A DNA stretch of 64,000 nt from Pascua guehoae (lineage: Eukaryota; Basidiomycota; Tremellomycetes; Trichosporonales; Trichosporonaceae): the NCBI GenBank assembly GCA_001600415.1, contig BCJX01000016.1:932646-996645 (forward strand), in the 5' to 3' direction. The notes below the pieces were generated by a model that was not told the origin of the DNA, did not search any database, and worked only from the letters and a program-made list of their open reading frames with translations. A program made the translations under genes and the position numbers. Shown piece by piece: positions 45,437-55,518 of this stretch. The number at the start of each line of letters is the position of its first letter. Position 1 is the first letter of the stretch.

Positions 45437-46378
45437 TGCTTTTTAGTATTTAGCGGTGCAGGGCGAGGCCCAAACGAGCCTTTCGGCCGCTGCCGCCGCT
45501 GGCCCCCCCGCGGTTGTGGAAGTCATGTGTACTAGCCTGGCAATTGTTAACCGTGCCCTCTAACCAACTGAGATAAATGGCCTGGTGGATGGAGGGCGAC
45601 TGAAGGTGACACGCGCCTAGGCTAGATGCTACCAACAGACAAGAGGATCAGATGTCACGCCTCAGTACCCTCCGTCATCCGCTTGCATGTCTTCCAGCGT
45701 TTAGGCCAGCGAGGTCACAGCCATTCGAAGGCTACTACTGCTTGTCAGTACGAGCCCAGCCGGGGCGGGTCAGACGCCGCTTGCGTCGCAAGCCTCGCAA
45801 GTGTATGTGGGTCGCTGGGTGGACGGGGAGTACGATCAAAGCCTCCCACCTCGCCCACCATCGCCTTCGTTCAACGTAAATACACAAACATGCCCCTCCG
45901 TCGGGCCCAGAGGCAAGCCATATTGATCGGGTGCAGCAACGGCGCCATGCTCCCGACCCGCGTCGAATCGGCTTTGACCCCCGCAGGCGGCCGCCAGCTC
46001 CTGTGCTCTAGCGGCCCGAGTACGACGTCCCGCGTTGCCCCTCTCGATAGAGTCAATTAATAAATATGTGGCACGGCTGTGGTCGGGATCCAGCATAGAG
46101 TTTTTTTGCCTTCCCCACGGTCCCATTCCTATCCCTGGCCGATCAGCCCGGCTCACTCATGGCTGCTCCGAATCCTCTTGACGACACCCGACAGAACCAC
46201 ACTGTCTGATCAACAGCACCCGCCAAAAAGACGGGCCAGTCTCAGAACCGAAATGCCGGCGGGCCCATGAGCTCCCACAGATAACGGGCGGCGTGCGTTT
46301 GGCCTGTGAGCTCTTGTACGGGCCGGGACAGACTGAATATCCGACACCAGACTCTGCGGCGGATGGTCATCAGACGTG
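45437..46378. other. Spacer with a tRNA-like remnant
   Basis: On the - strand, 45538-45592 reads like the 5' half of a tRNA (TATCTCAGTTGGTTAGAG followed by a TTAAC loop), but no T arm or acceptor pairing follows. Nothing else is recognised. Confidence 0.4.
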
Positions 46379-46473
46379 GCGGGCTTGGTGTAGTGGTAGC
46401 ATGGTGCTTTCCGGTGAACAAGATGTTCTTCTCGGCACGGCATTGGTCGTGGGTTCAAGTCCCACAGTTCGTT
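46379..46473 (+). tRNA. tRNA with intron, probably Arg(CCG), possibly Gly(UCC)
   Basis: D arm GTGTAGTGGTAGCAT and T arm GTGGG-TTCAAGT-CCCAC are clear. With the normal position-26 base and a 5-nt variable loop, the anticodon arm is GTGCT-TTCCGG-[about 23-nt intron]-C-GGCAT (CCG). Shifting by one base gives UCC. The acceptor (GCGGGCT/AGTTCGT) depends on several G-U pairs and position 73 is U, so the gene may be weak. Confidence 0.5.
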
Positions 46474-47107
46474 GGCTTTTTTTGCCTCGCTCTCGAAGTG
46501 TTGTTGGGGGTTGTTGTCGTGCTTTTGCGCCGGGTGTGGAAAGGTAGGTGGCGGTCCGGTGGCAGTTGTGGCAGTTACCCTCCGACCCCCATAAATACTG
46601 GACGGGTACACCCTACGATGTCGATACCTGTATATACCGCTAGCCCAAGAGTGCTACCATATACCTAAGCTGATTCACGGGTCATAGGTACGATACTGTA
46701 ACGATGGTGCTTACATACCGGGCAACTGTGGGGGAATGAGCTCCAGGGCATGTCGGCAGTCCTGCCCGTGGAACTGGAACGGTCGCGGTCCAGCGTGGCG
46801 GAGATCGTGTGGCGGGGACTGATACTGCCGCTGGAGTCGTAGACGTGGGCATAGCGGCAGATACAATAGTGGTGGTAACGGTCTGGCCTGGTGGTGCTGG
46901 GGCGGGAGTGGCGCAGAGGGGCTTCGTGTCGGGTGGCACCGTGGGCGCCTGGGCACGGCAACAGGGGAGTGAGAGCCGCTGGAGAGTGGGCGGTGTGGGT
47001 AAGGGGGCTGGTAGTGGCCGTGGAGGCCCAGGGGGACGGGTGTTGCCGCGACATGCACGGTTGGAAGAGGAAATAAGCGTTGTGATGGTGTTGATTGTCG
47101 GTACTGG
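46474..47107. other. Spacer with an unresolved Thr/Pro-rich frame
   Basis: On the - strand 46682-46950 an 85-codon frame (TKPLCATPAPAPPGQTVTTT...) has coding-like composition, but it lacks a start exon and competes with two other open frames. Confidence 0.3.
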
Positions 47108-47453
47108 TACTTTAAATTACCAGAGAAAGCAAATAGTTAAAGGATAAAGAGTTGTCTATTAAGGAAACTTAATAAGCAAAATTGGGTGAATTGCAAGAAA
47201 ATTTTATACATAAAATACCACCTCTAGTATAAAACATCGAATGGGTCAATGTTGCAGTATTGTCCAATGAGTTGTGGATTGTCGGTGAAAGGCCAATCTG
47301 ACCGCGATATAGCTGGTACTCGACGAAACATATTTAGGTATGACTTTCTGATATAGATTTATGCGGGTACAGCACTGATTACTATACTAAGTTCCTTTTG
47401 GAATAAGGTTTAATTGGGGGGTTGTTAAAACTCTATCATTGGTAATTAACCTC
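47108..47453 (+). other. NUMT: nuclear copy of part of the mitochondrial large-subunit rRNA gene
   Basis: This roughly 345-bp block is strikingly AT-rich in a GC-rich chromosome. It contains the conserved LSU rRNA stretches GTGAAAGGCCAATC, GATATAGCTGG, CGACGAAACATATTTAGGTA and GGGTACAGCACTGATTACTA. These correspond in order to the domain II region of bacterial 23S rRNA (GCGAAAGGCCAATC, GATAGCTGG, CGAAAGCTATTTAGGTAG, GGGTAGAGCACTG). It is a fragment and cannot form a complete rRNA. Confidence 0.85.
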
Positions 47454-47798
47454 GGAACAACATAAATTGGATGACGGGACGGATCGGATCTGTGGTTGTG
47501 TACGTTGTGTCCAATGTCGCGGCGTGGCATGATGTCTGTGTGGGCACCATATGAGCCCTTACACTCCCAACCATTGCTCTCTTTGGCCGTCTCCCAGTCC
47601 CAGTTACCGCACCCATCTCATAAACCCATGGGTCAACATCTTCGTTCGTGTCCAGCAAGCAAGTTCAGATTCGGCTCCCCTACCCATGCAAATCGCTAAC
47701 CACCTTCAATCTTTCAATGTAGCGTCGCTGAGTCTTTCCAGACGAGATCCTGCTCAGTTCAGTGCCCATTTGCAGCTGTACAGATCATCATACAACCC

Positions 47799-47914
47799 TC
47801 TTCGCTAGTATATCGGTTAGTATAGTCGCCTTTCAAGTCACCAGACCACCTCAGAGGTCGTCTTGGCAGCCTGAATGATCGCGATCGGGCGGGGTTCGAC
47901 TCCCCGGCGGAGAA
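47799..47914 (+). tRNA. tRNA-Glu(UUC) with a long intron of about 44 nt
   Basis: Acceptor TCTTCGC pairs with GCGGAGA. The anticodon arm is GTCGC-CTTTCA-[intron]-C-GCGAT. The intron carries CTGAAT, complementary to the anticodon loop. The T arm is CGGGG-TTCGACT-CCCCG and position 73 is A. Confidence 0.82.
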
Positions 47915-48618
47915 TCCTTTTGCTTCTGTCAACGACGACGACGACGGGCCGCGCTGCGCGCTGACCGGGCACGATCATGGCTAGCATTTAGCTTCCCCAG
48001 TGGTTCAGCCTTTCCCAAGGTGTGGATGCGCGTTACTCTTCCTGCACCTCAAACAATGAATGAAGTTCAGATCGTGTGTGGTTAGTTGGCGGCGTAGAAT
48101 GAGACACGTATAATAGCTGTGCTACTGTTGCATGCCGTGATAAACCCTTGCACAGTGCCCGAGTCCCATTGATTGGATGCTCATGGATAGTCAATGTCGT
48201 TCTGAGACGCCGTGCGATACCAGGAGAGACTGGTGGCGGGATGATGATACCAGCGCCACAGCCGGCCGCGCAGTGGTGCCGCCGCGCTGCACCACACCGC
48301 CTCCTTGACCTATTTGTCCTGCGTTTCAGGTTGATGGTTGGCCACGGCATGTGTTCATGGAAGTGGCACTGGGCCCCTTCGGCGCCAACCAGGGAGGTAC
48401 TTGATCTCCCAGCGCATGAGCTTCCGATTTGGCACCCGCAGGGCCGTGTTCAGGAGCATTGTGAATCAGACGGTCGGTGGATATAGGGGCGAGGCTGACT
48501 ACACTTCCGTCCGTCTGCCTCCCCCCCTCCCGCTGTCCACATCGTCCTCGGCACCTCCACACTCTGAATGTGGTCGTCAATGGTCGGCGATGGACAGCGC
48601 GAGGTCCAGACATGCAAC
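47915..48618. other. Spacer between tRNA-Glu and tRNA-Ile
   Basis: A (ACG)n microsatellite lies at 47931-47945. Nothing else is supported. Confidence 0.4.
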
Positions 48619-48711
48619 GGTCGCTTAGCTCAGCTGGTTAGAGCATTGTACTAATAACAAGATTGTTACTAGTGTATGCAAAGGTCGGCAGTTCGATCCT
48701 GTCAGTGATCA
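48619..48711 (+). tRNA. tRNA-Ile(AAU) with a 19-nt intron
   Basis: Exons are identical to the copies at 11294 and 52510. The anticodon arm is TTGTA-CTAATA-[19 nt]-A-TGCAA. The intron retains the TTACTAG core, which can pair with the anticodon loop. Confidence 0.92.
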
Positions 48712-49318
48712 AGTCTTTTTGGGTGAGGCTCGACGCCTTTCTTACTAGCGGTCGGAAAGGGGCAGAGGGCAGAGGGCGGATGGTGCTGGGGGCAGAAGTT
48801 TACTACTGTGACGCGAGCCGAAAATGACCTGTGTCATAATGAGCAACAATAGACACAACTAGTACAATGCAACATGCGTGTGAGACGACACTGGATCGAT
48901 TGGCGTGTTGGCGATGAGTACGCTATCGTGCGCCGCTAGAGTTTCTCCTCCTCATTGGGCCTGATATATAGCACAACGACAGTTAGCAACATCACCATCG
49001 TCGGATACGAGAATCAAGGCGATGGTCGTCGCAATGGCGACAGCGTTGCTCGACGAAACAACGGTCCGGGGGGCTTGCAGTAGTCATGCAATAGGCACGC
49101 CTGAAGCCCCCTCCTCGAGGATATCGATGTTGCCCTGGGGACAGCTGGGTAGCAGATCCACATGCGGGGAGCGCGGCAAGCGCACTTGAGTTTAAAACTA
49201 CGTAGCTCTGCTCTTAATGCCTCTCTATTCTCGAGGCAGAGAGCCAACAGTATCAGCTTGATGTCCTTCTAGGTGGGGGTGTCAACTCCACGTCCAACTA
49301 GAAGGCTCTGGCGTCAGA
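48712..49318. other. Spacer, nothing recognised
   Basis: No exon, repeat or RNA gene is supported. Confidence 0.4.
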
Positions 49319-49390
49319 CTACACATCGGAGGGCTGTAGCCCTCTCTGGCCAAAGTTATCAGACCTTGGAAGAAAGGAAACACAATTGTC

Positions 49391-50085
49391 CACAACTACT
49401 AAACACATACGTTTCTGATCGACACCGTCTTTGAGATCCCCGATCCTCTCATGCCCGTCACGGGTCACCGTACCAGTCTTACATGTGCGCTCCAGTTCGG
49501 TTGGAGGCGTGCTCTCCTTCCCTCGGTCCATGTCCAACCTGGGTCTAGTAGAGTTAGGGCGCGGCACAGGCGTCGGTGCAGCTGAGGGGCCGTTGGGACC
49601 GTGTCGGTTCAAACTGGCACCGTGGTGTTGACGAGGTTTTGCCGGCCCTCGGTCTGCCTGTGCAGGGAAAGACTCCCGAGTTTGGCGCGTAGTGGCGGGT
49701 ACTGCCCAAGACTTGGAGCGGTCTCGTCAAGCCCCTGACAGACTAGCTGTTTGTTGCGGAGACAGGTGCCCGTGAGTACCGATGACCCCTTGCGAACGGG
49801 ACGACCCGGCCTGTCGGGTTGCGCCAGTTCTGCAGGTGCGGCACTTTTGTACGGCATGACACGCACTGCTCTTAAACGAGGAAGCTGCTCAGCATCTGCG
49901 GCGCGTGGTTTGCTACGTCTTGGTCTCTTGTTCTTTGGGTCAGGGTCACGCTCGACTGTGTTTCGGAAGTGGATGAATGGCTAAGACTGTGCACCAGCAA
50001 CACACAGCGCCAAGAACGCACACACGTACCTGAGTTTTAGAACCGATGAGTCTCGGACTCTGGGCCGGCTTGAGTCAAATGTCTG
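49391..50085 (-). CDS. Unresolved coding region, basic Arg/Pro-rich protein
   Basis: Several frames look genuinely coding on the - strand but cannot be joined with confidence. One (about 49985-49790) reads PFIHFRNTVERDPDPKNKRP and continues basic, after a good intron (donor GTACGT at about 50030, acceptor CTTAG at 49986). Another (about 49720-49400) reads RSKSWAVPATTRQTRESF and ends DGHERIGDLKDGVDQKR before a GTATGT donor. A third frame offers an alternative through the same intron. The product is probably a basic nuclear protein; no family is recognised. Confidence 0.3.
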
Positions 50086-50982
50086 CAAAGTCACGCCCAA
50101 GGGAGAGGTGGACAGGGAAAAAGACTGGAGCAGAATGGACGCTGTGGCGCTTGTACAAAGCGGCACGGCACAGTCGCGGATGTCGGGAAAATGCTATTGT
50201 TGGTGAAGCAGTTGATGAGGAATAAACCTGTTGAGTGCTTGTTGCGAAAGATGGGAATCGGTGAAAAACAACAATCTGGCCTTGCCTGGACTGGGTCAAG
50301 AGACGCAATATGTAAGCCTTGGGTGCGGGGCACATGTGCGCATGTGGAGTGTGGCGGGTGGCGTGGAGTACTCGGCATACTCAGAGCTTGAAATGGTGAA
50401 TGATCACTTCCACCTAGCCAGGCAAAATACGGTCACCCTACGGGCCCGGACACCACCCGACCCACTACCCGACTTGGTTTGATGCAGGTGTTTATAATTT
50501 CACTCACTGACCTGCGTAGAACAGCGCCCCCAATTGTTCCATCCGACTGGTACAGAGATCCAGAGCGGACGGACAGCCGCAGAAAACGCCGATGACAGGT
50601 AACCTTCCATGCTCTAATGTACAGGTTCAAACAACCACCGCTCCCTCAGCAGCCGTGCTGCTTTTCTGCGTAGGAATGCTAACTCGCAGATGACTGGGCC
50701 CATGCCTGGAGCTGGTGGACGTGCGCCAGTGGCCTGATCCCTCATGTCAACAACCAGGGCCTCGTCAATGTCACATAGCCACCACTGCGACCTCCGCAAA
50801 TACCAATCGTCTCGTCAACATCATTGCTGCATCTCAACATTCGGCGTCATACTCTGCCTGCCCCCACCATCTTATCTCTTCATCGTGGTCGTGACCCTTC
50901 CGGTACCCATCTGCACCACCACCACCCCTCCCCGCTCCCACCCGCCCGGCCTGGGGCGTTTCCGGCCTCCATCGTCGTCGAA
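50086..50982. other. Spacer, nothing recognised
   Basis: No exon chain is supported. The 120 bp before tRNA-Gly are C-rich. Confidence 0.35.
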
Positions 50983-51053
50983 ACATCGTTGGTGAAACGG
51001 TATCATGCCACTTTGCCATAGTGGCGGCAGGAGTTCGACTCTCCTACGATGTA
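50983..51053 (+). tRNA. tRNA-Gly(GCC), no intron
   Basis: Same acceptor and T arm as the copy at 18195. The anticodon arm is CCACT-TTGCCAT-AGTGG, changed by a compensatory base pair relative to that copy. Position 73 is A. Confidence 0.93.
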
Positions 51054-51256
51054 GACGAGCAGCATGTCCGGGCCGGTGCCGCCTAGATCTTTGCCTTTTG
51101 GTTCGGGAACGGAGTGGGTAGTGTTTTTGGGCGAGCGGTGGGCGAGGGAAGTATTGGCCTGCGTCCAGGTTGTACCTGAGCTACGCAAGTGGACAGACCA
51201 TTTCACTAACGCTGGAGTTTCCACAAGCCCCTACTCAATCAACGAGCGCGCACCCC

Positions 51257-51257
<1 letters not shown>

Positions 51258-51329
<72 letters not shown>

Positions 51330-51346
51330 CTCCCTCCCTCCCTCCC
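51258..51346 (+). repeat. 69-nt poly-C run followed by (TCCC)n
   Basis: Positions 51258-51326 are uninterrupted C, followed by TCCC units. Such runs are rare in genomes and prone to sequencing error, so the real length is uncertain. Confidence 0.9.
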
Positions 51347-51546
51347 CCCCGCGCTCGTCCTTGGGCTCACCCGTGCGCTCTCCCTGATACATTCCTCTGT
51401 CACTCACTATGACACCTCGCCCTACCGGCTCAATATTTGATTAACAACACCAATCTACCGATATTGATCTCGTTGCCGCCAGCCCCACCACATCCCCGTT
51501 CCATGCAACTTGGGAAAAGAGACCAACGGACGAAAAAAAAGGAAGA

Positions 51547-51627
51547 TACACCTAAGGGGGTTTGAACCCCTGTCACCACTTTTCACGCGATGGAAGAGTG
51601 GCATCCTTACCACTAGACGATAGGTGT
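51547..51627 (-). tRNA. tRNA-Gly(UCC) with a 9-nt intron
   Basis: Acceptor ACACCTA pairs perfectly with TAGGTGT. The anticodon arm is CCACT-CTTCCA-[9 nt]-A-AGTGG, the same loop as known fungal tRNA-Gly(UCC). The T arm is AGGGG-TTCAAAC-CCCCT and position 73 is A. Initiation with A1 is unusual. Confidence 0.85.
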
Positions 51628-52509
51628 AGATGATTTATTTTCGCAAGATACGTATTACCCCTCCTACTTGAGATTGTTGAGATAGTTCAAGCCAGTCTGG
51701 TGTTTCTCGTTGCATCGTGGGGCGGCATTTGTGTCGCCATCTACCGGGACATGACCACCGCGTCCCAGTTCATAATCTCCACATCGCCTCTTTTGTGCTG
51801 GGCATTGGACAGGATAAATCAAATCGTTGCCCTCGCTACCTCATTATTTCTGTGAACTTGTCAAGTTGTCGCAACCTCATATGCACATCTAAGAAGGTAG
51901 GCATCTTTCAAGTTTCAGCCTGACCATTATTCTACCCCGCATCGCGGCGATCGGATGATTGCCAGACGTCTTCAAAGATGTGGCCCCCTACTATTTGTCT
52001 CGGGGTGATTGTGATTGGTGAAGGATTCTGTCCACGGTGTCGGTGTTTCTTCTCTTGCTTGTGGAAGCTGTAAATGCGAGCACATTGTTCTGGAGCGTCC
52101 CTCAGGAAGTGGGATACTACCCGCTGCTGGGTTGCGCCGTTGCCGCTTAAGAAAATCCGTGCTTTGAGAGAGAAGGGCGTGTCGCGAAATGTCCAGCTTC
52201 AGCATCACACGGCGACAAAAGTGGGCCCAGTGCCTGTTAGCCAACACGCAGGTCCCGAATAATTCTGTCACAAATGCACAGCATGTCTGACGTCCCAGAG
52301 GCACCTCCTCCCGATTGTGTGAGATGAGCAGACTCCTGATGACGCCAACGCCGCGGATGATGGGCGTACAACGACACGGGCCGCGTGGTCTGATGTACAG
52401 GATCTTCTGGGGCCATTGTGTCTCAGCACAAGTATTAATGTAACAGTGGGAGAACGGAGAAACACACCCTAGCGCCTGCTCGCGATGCACTGTACGCAAG
52501 AAAAAGGAA
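51628..52509. other. Spacer, nothing recognised
   Basis: A - strand open frame of 175 codons (51972-52499) has no start, splice or family support. Confidence 0.35.
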
Positions 52510-52603
52510 TGATCACTGACAGGATCGAACTGCCGACCTTTGCATGGGCTAGTAACACGTCTTGTTATTAGTACAATGCTCTAACCAGCTGAGCTAAGCG
52601 ACC
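52510..52603 (-). tRNA. tRNA-Ile(AAU) with a 20-nt intron
   Basis: Third identical-exon copy. The anticodon arm is TTGTA-CTAATA-[20 nt]-A-TGCAA. The intron is related to that at 48619 (shared ACAAGA...GTTACTAG). Confidence 0.92.
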
Positions 52604-53260
52604 GATGATGGTTGACACCCAGCGCAGCGTGCGGGCCGGCGAGCGAGGGACCCTACGTGGGCGGTTTCCGCCGTTTTCGCGTCGTTGTGCACGAGTGAGC
52701 TCAAGAGGACCACAGGTACTGCGTCAAGGTTTGGCTTGGGGTTATTGTCTTGTGTATAGTACTTTGTGTCAAGCAAGACGGAAGTTTACCGCCCGACGCG
52801 GTGACGTCCTGGGGCCCGCGTCGCACTGCAACAGCACGCCCCGATGGTTCGCAAGTCCACGGGCACGCGCGTACTTCATACCCAGCAGGCGTTGCACATC
52901 TGAAACTCTATTCGGCGTCAAAGTCAAAGGGCAGGTCCCCGCCCGTGAGCATTGGGCGACTCCCAATAATGATGTAATGGCCTGGCCGCCTCGACATACC
53001 ATGACCGAATCAAAGTTTGGGAGAAAGCAAGATCAAGTCCCACTCCATGAAGACCAGCGGGTTGGCCTGTGGCGGATCAACAACAGGATCACGAGCGTTC
53101 ATATCATCTTGGAGCATCAAGTGTTTTCATATCAGGCGTTGTTAAATATCCCTGGGAAAGCGGCGGGGCGAATATCAGTCTGTACACCTGGGAGGATGTC
53201 GGGTTCGACCTTTTTCGATAGTACTTGTGCTTGCGCTAAGATTCTGTCCTTCCAAACGGG
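52604..53260. other. Spacer covered by a probably spurious long frame
   Basis: An 850-nt frame (52605-53456) is open, but its composition is unlike the other genes here and it runs through decayed repeats at its 3' end. Confidence 0.35.
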
Positions 53261-53840
53261 AGGATTGCTTGGAATTGGACATGTCGGTCCGCCCAGATTG
53301 CCTCCATTCGCAACCATCGGGGCGCCCAGATGGCAAATGGCCATACATCTCGCCGCACGCGCTCACACGAGTGGATTTTTTATATTATTACTTTTTGGCC
53401 TTTGGCCCCCTTCTGCAGACGCGGTTTGCCTCGATTCGCAACCCTGGTATGCCTAAGAGCTAAACGACGGACAATGCACCTGAGCCGCCATTTGTGGACC
53501 AGCCAAAGTGGAAAAGGGCGGTTCATGTACATGAACCGCCGTTTGTATACCATGCAAGCTACATCTCGCCACATCCACACACGAGTAGTCGGGGACCTCG
53601 GCTCCTTCTGTGGATTAAGATTGCCATGATTTTTGGTCTTAGTGTGCGGAGGACCAAAACGGAGGACGATGTACATGGAGGGCCGTTTGCCAACGGGGAA
53701 TATTGCACGGCGGACAACGCACCGGACAATGCACAGGACAATACACGCGTGGTTGCCTCGATTGCACCATTGTATGCAGCAGAGACAACGAGGGGACAAA
53801 TGTACATAGACCGCCGTTTCCGTATCGAACCAGGTACATC
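53261..53840. repeat. Decayed tandem-like repeats (GTTTGCCTCGATTCGCAACC / ACCGCCGTTT units)
   Basis: Variants of (T/G)GCCTC(G/C)ATTCGCAAC, ACATCTCGCC(A/G)CA, GGACAATGCAC and (A/G)CCGCC(G/A)TTTG recur three to four times in the same order over 550 bp. This indicates an old tandem duplication. No function can be assigned. Confidence 0.5.
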
Positions 53841-54180
53841 TTTACAATAGCGCACGACTGGCCACCAGACCAACTGTGTGCTTCTGGAACGTGGCGTCGC
53901 GGTGAGGTCCCACCACACCGTCGTGCTCCTGCACCTGTTCACACCTCTGGACTGAGTGCCGTGCATGATCACTACAGCGGTCGAGTTGCGCTGGCCGTCA
54001 CTGTCTGAAAAATTGGTGGAGATGTGGCACCAGTGGCACTGTGGCACTAAGGACACCAATGCACCAAAATGGTTTGTGCCAGCCGCCGGCCACGTCTGGT
54101 ATGCATGATTAAACGGGTTTCTTTCCTCGCGGTGCGAGGACGTCTACGGGCTGGCTTAGGAGGTTTACAATACCCACACA

Positions 54181-54300
54181 TGGCCTACTCGGACAGTGAG
54201 TTCTTCACGCGCTTGCTCGCCGCCGATGGTGGGTACGAGGTCTGGGAGAACAGCGTTGATGTTATGAACCAGCCCTATCAGTTCACCCCCCCCCCCCCCC
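54181..54300 (+). CDS. Possible gene fragment ending at a sequence gap
   Basis: The frame starting MAYSDSEFFTRLLAADGGYE has good coding character for 36 codons, then runs into a poly-C tract with undetermined bases. Beyond the gap, frames such as MMQGLSDYVHHQQQPELV may continue it. The product cannot be reconstructed. Confidence 0.35.
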
Positions 54301-54320
54301 CNNCNNNCNNCCNCCCCCNC
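54286..54320 (+). repeat. Poly-C tract with undetermined bases
   Basis: About 16 C residues are followed by a mix of C and N up to 54320. It marks a base-calling or assembly problem like the poly-C run at 51258. Confidence 0.9.
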
Positions 54321-54486
54321 TTGTCCGCTACCTCAGAGTCCGTCCAAGACCTTGATGCAAGGACTTTCAGACTACGTCCATCACCAGCAACAGCCAGAAT
54401 TAGTCCCACTTGCCAGAGGCATCGATGTCGCTTACTGTTGCGGCGGACGGGCGCTCGCTGCTCCACGTCGCACCCCTTTCCAATCC

Positions 54487-54568
54487 TCTCTGTTCGTATA
54501 TCGGTTTAGTATGCTCGCTTGTCACTGTGTGGTCGCGGGAGAGCGGAGTTCGACTCTCCGACAGAGAG
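54487..54568 (+). tRNA. tRNA-Asp(GUC) with a 9-nt intron
   Basis: Acceptor TCTCTGT pairs with ACAGAGA. The anticodon arm is CTCGC-TTGTCA-[9 nt]-C-GCGGG. The T arm is CGGAG-TTCGACT-CTCCG, and G73 is as expected for aspartate. Confidence 0.88.
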
Positions 54569-55406
54569 TGAAGTACTGGTGCTGTTCACCGCCATCGCCA
54601 GTGTCCATTTTTTTTTGGCTAGGTCATGAGCGAACGGAAGGGTTTCGGCTTCGGTTTGAGCCCAAGTACGAACGGTGTGTGCATTCAGGTTGTTTGACAT
54701 GACATCCCGGGAGGAGAGTTAATCAGTGCGATCAGCCAATGTGAGTGCCCAAGACGACAGATAATGAATCCGATTGGCCATACGACCTGATACACTAGTC
54801 CTGACACATTTCGTGGCAAGGCCTTGCCGATAGAGTGTTTGCCGATGCTTGCACCTGGACCGAAATTGAATGTTTCGCGTACCGGAATTGGCATCATGTT
54901 CAGATCAGATCAGAGTTGTTCCCGAGTGTTTGCAACCGAACACTGGCGCTAGAGATGACATGAATGTCTTCAAGCCAGGATCTTAGGCTTACACGTAACG
55001 CCACTGGTGGCCGGTTCTGTCTGGCAACAACGCTAAGCGCTCCACGACACATGGCCGCGTCATTCCAACACTCCTCTCCGGGTGGTGGCCAAACCCCGTT
55101 GCGCTCTCGCCCAGATTTCGATTCCTGACCATATATTGCAACAGCGTCGGTATTCGGTCGCAACGCCTCATCCCACCGTGACGAGACATACCAACTGGAC
55201 AACCCATATTCACCCAAAACCCGATAGGTGTGCAAGCGACGTTATCAAAGGCACAACCATGTAACCCAGTCAGTGTAACGAGAGCGACAACCAAAACAGG
55301 CCACGAGGATGTGCGGGCAAATGTGGCAAGGACGGTCCCAACCCACCAGCCCCTCACCCAACCTTTGCTCGCCACCACATCCTCTCTCCTCGCCATCAAA
55401 CGTCCC
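54569..55406. other. Spacer, nothing recognised
   Basis: No exon chain, RNA gene or repeat is supported. Confidence 0.4.
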
Positions 55407-55518
55407 GGTCGCGTGGCCAAATGGTACGGCGTCTGACTACGAATTTTCGTCGTTCTCTATCGGAATGTCGACGGTTCTCAGCATCAGGAGATCGCGGGTT
55501 CGATCCCCGTCGTGACCT
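55407..55518 (+). tRNA. tRNA-Arg(ACG) with a 40-nt intron
   Basis: Acceptor GGTCGCG pairs with CGTGACC. The anticodon arm is TCTGA-CTACGA-[55443-55482]-A-TCAGG. The intron starts with TTTTCGTCG, complementary to the anticodon loop. The T arm is GCGGG-TTCGATC-CCCGT. Confidence 0.85.

Noticed and set aside
45529..45592. tRNA-like half on the - strand (possible Val AAC)
   Set aside because: There is no T arm, no acceptor pairing and no anticodon-stem partner, so at most it is a tRNA remnant.
52605..53456. 283-codon + strand open frame
   Set aside because: It starts inside the end of tRNA-Ile, has no splice or promoter signals, no family match, and its 3' part is decayed repeat.
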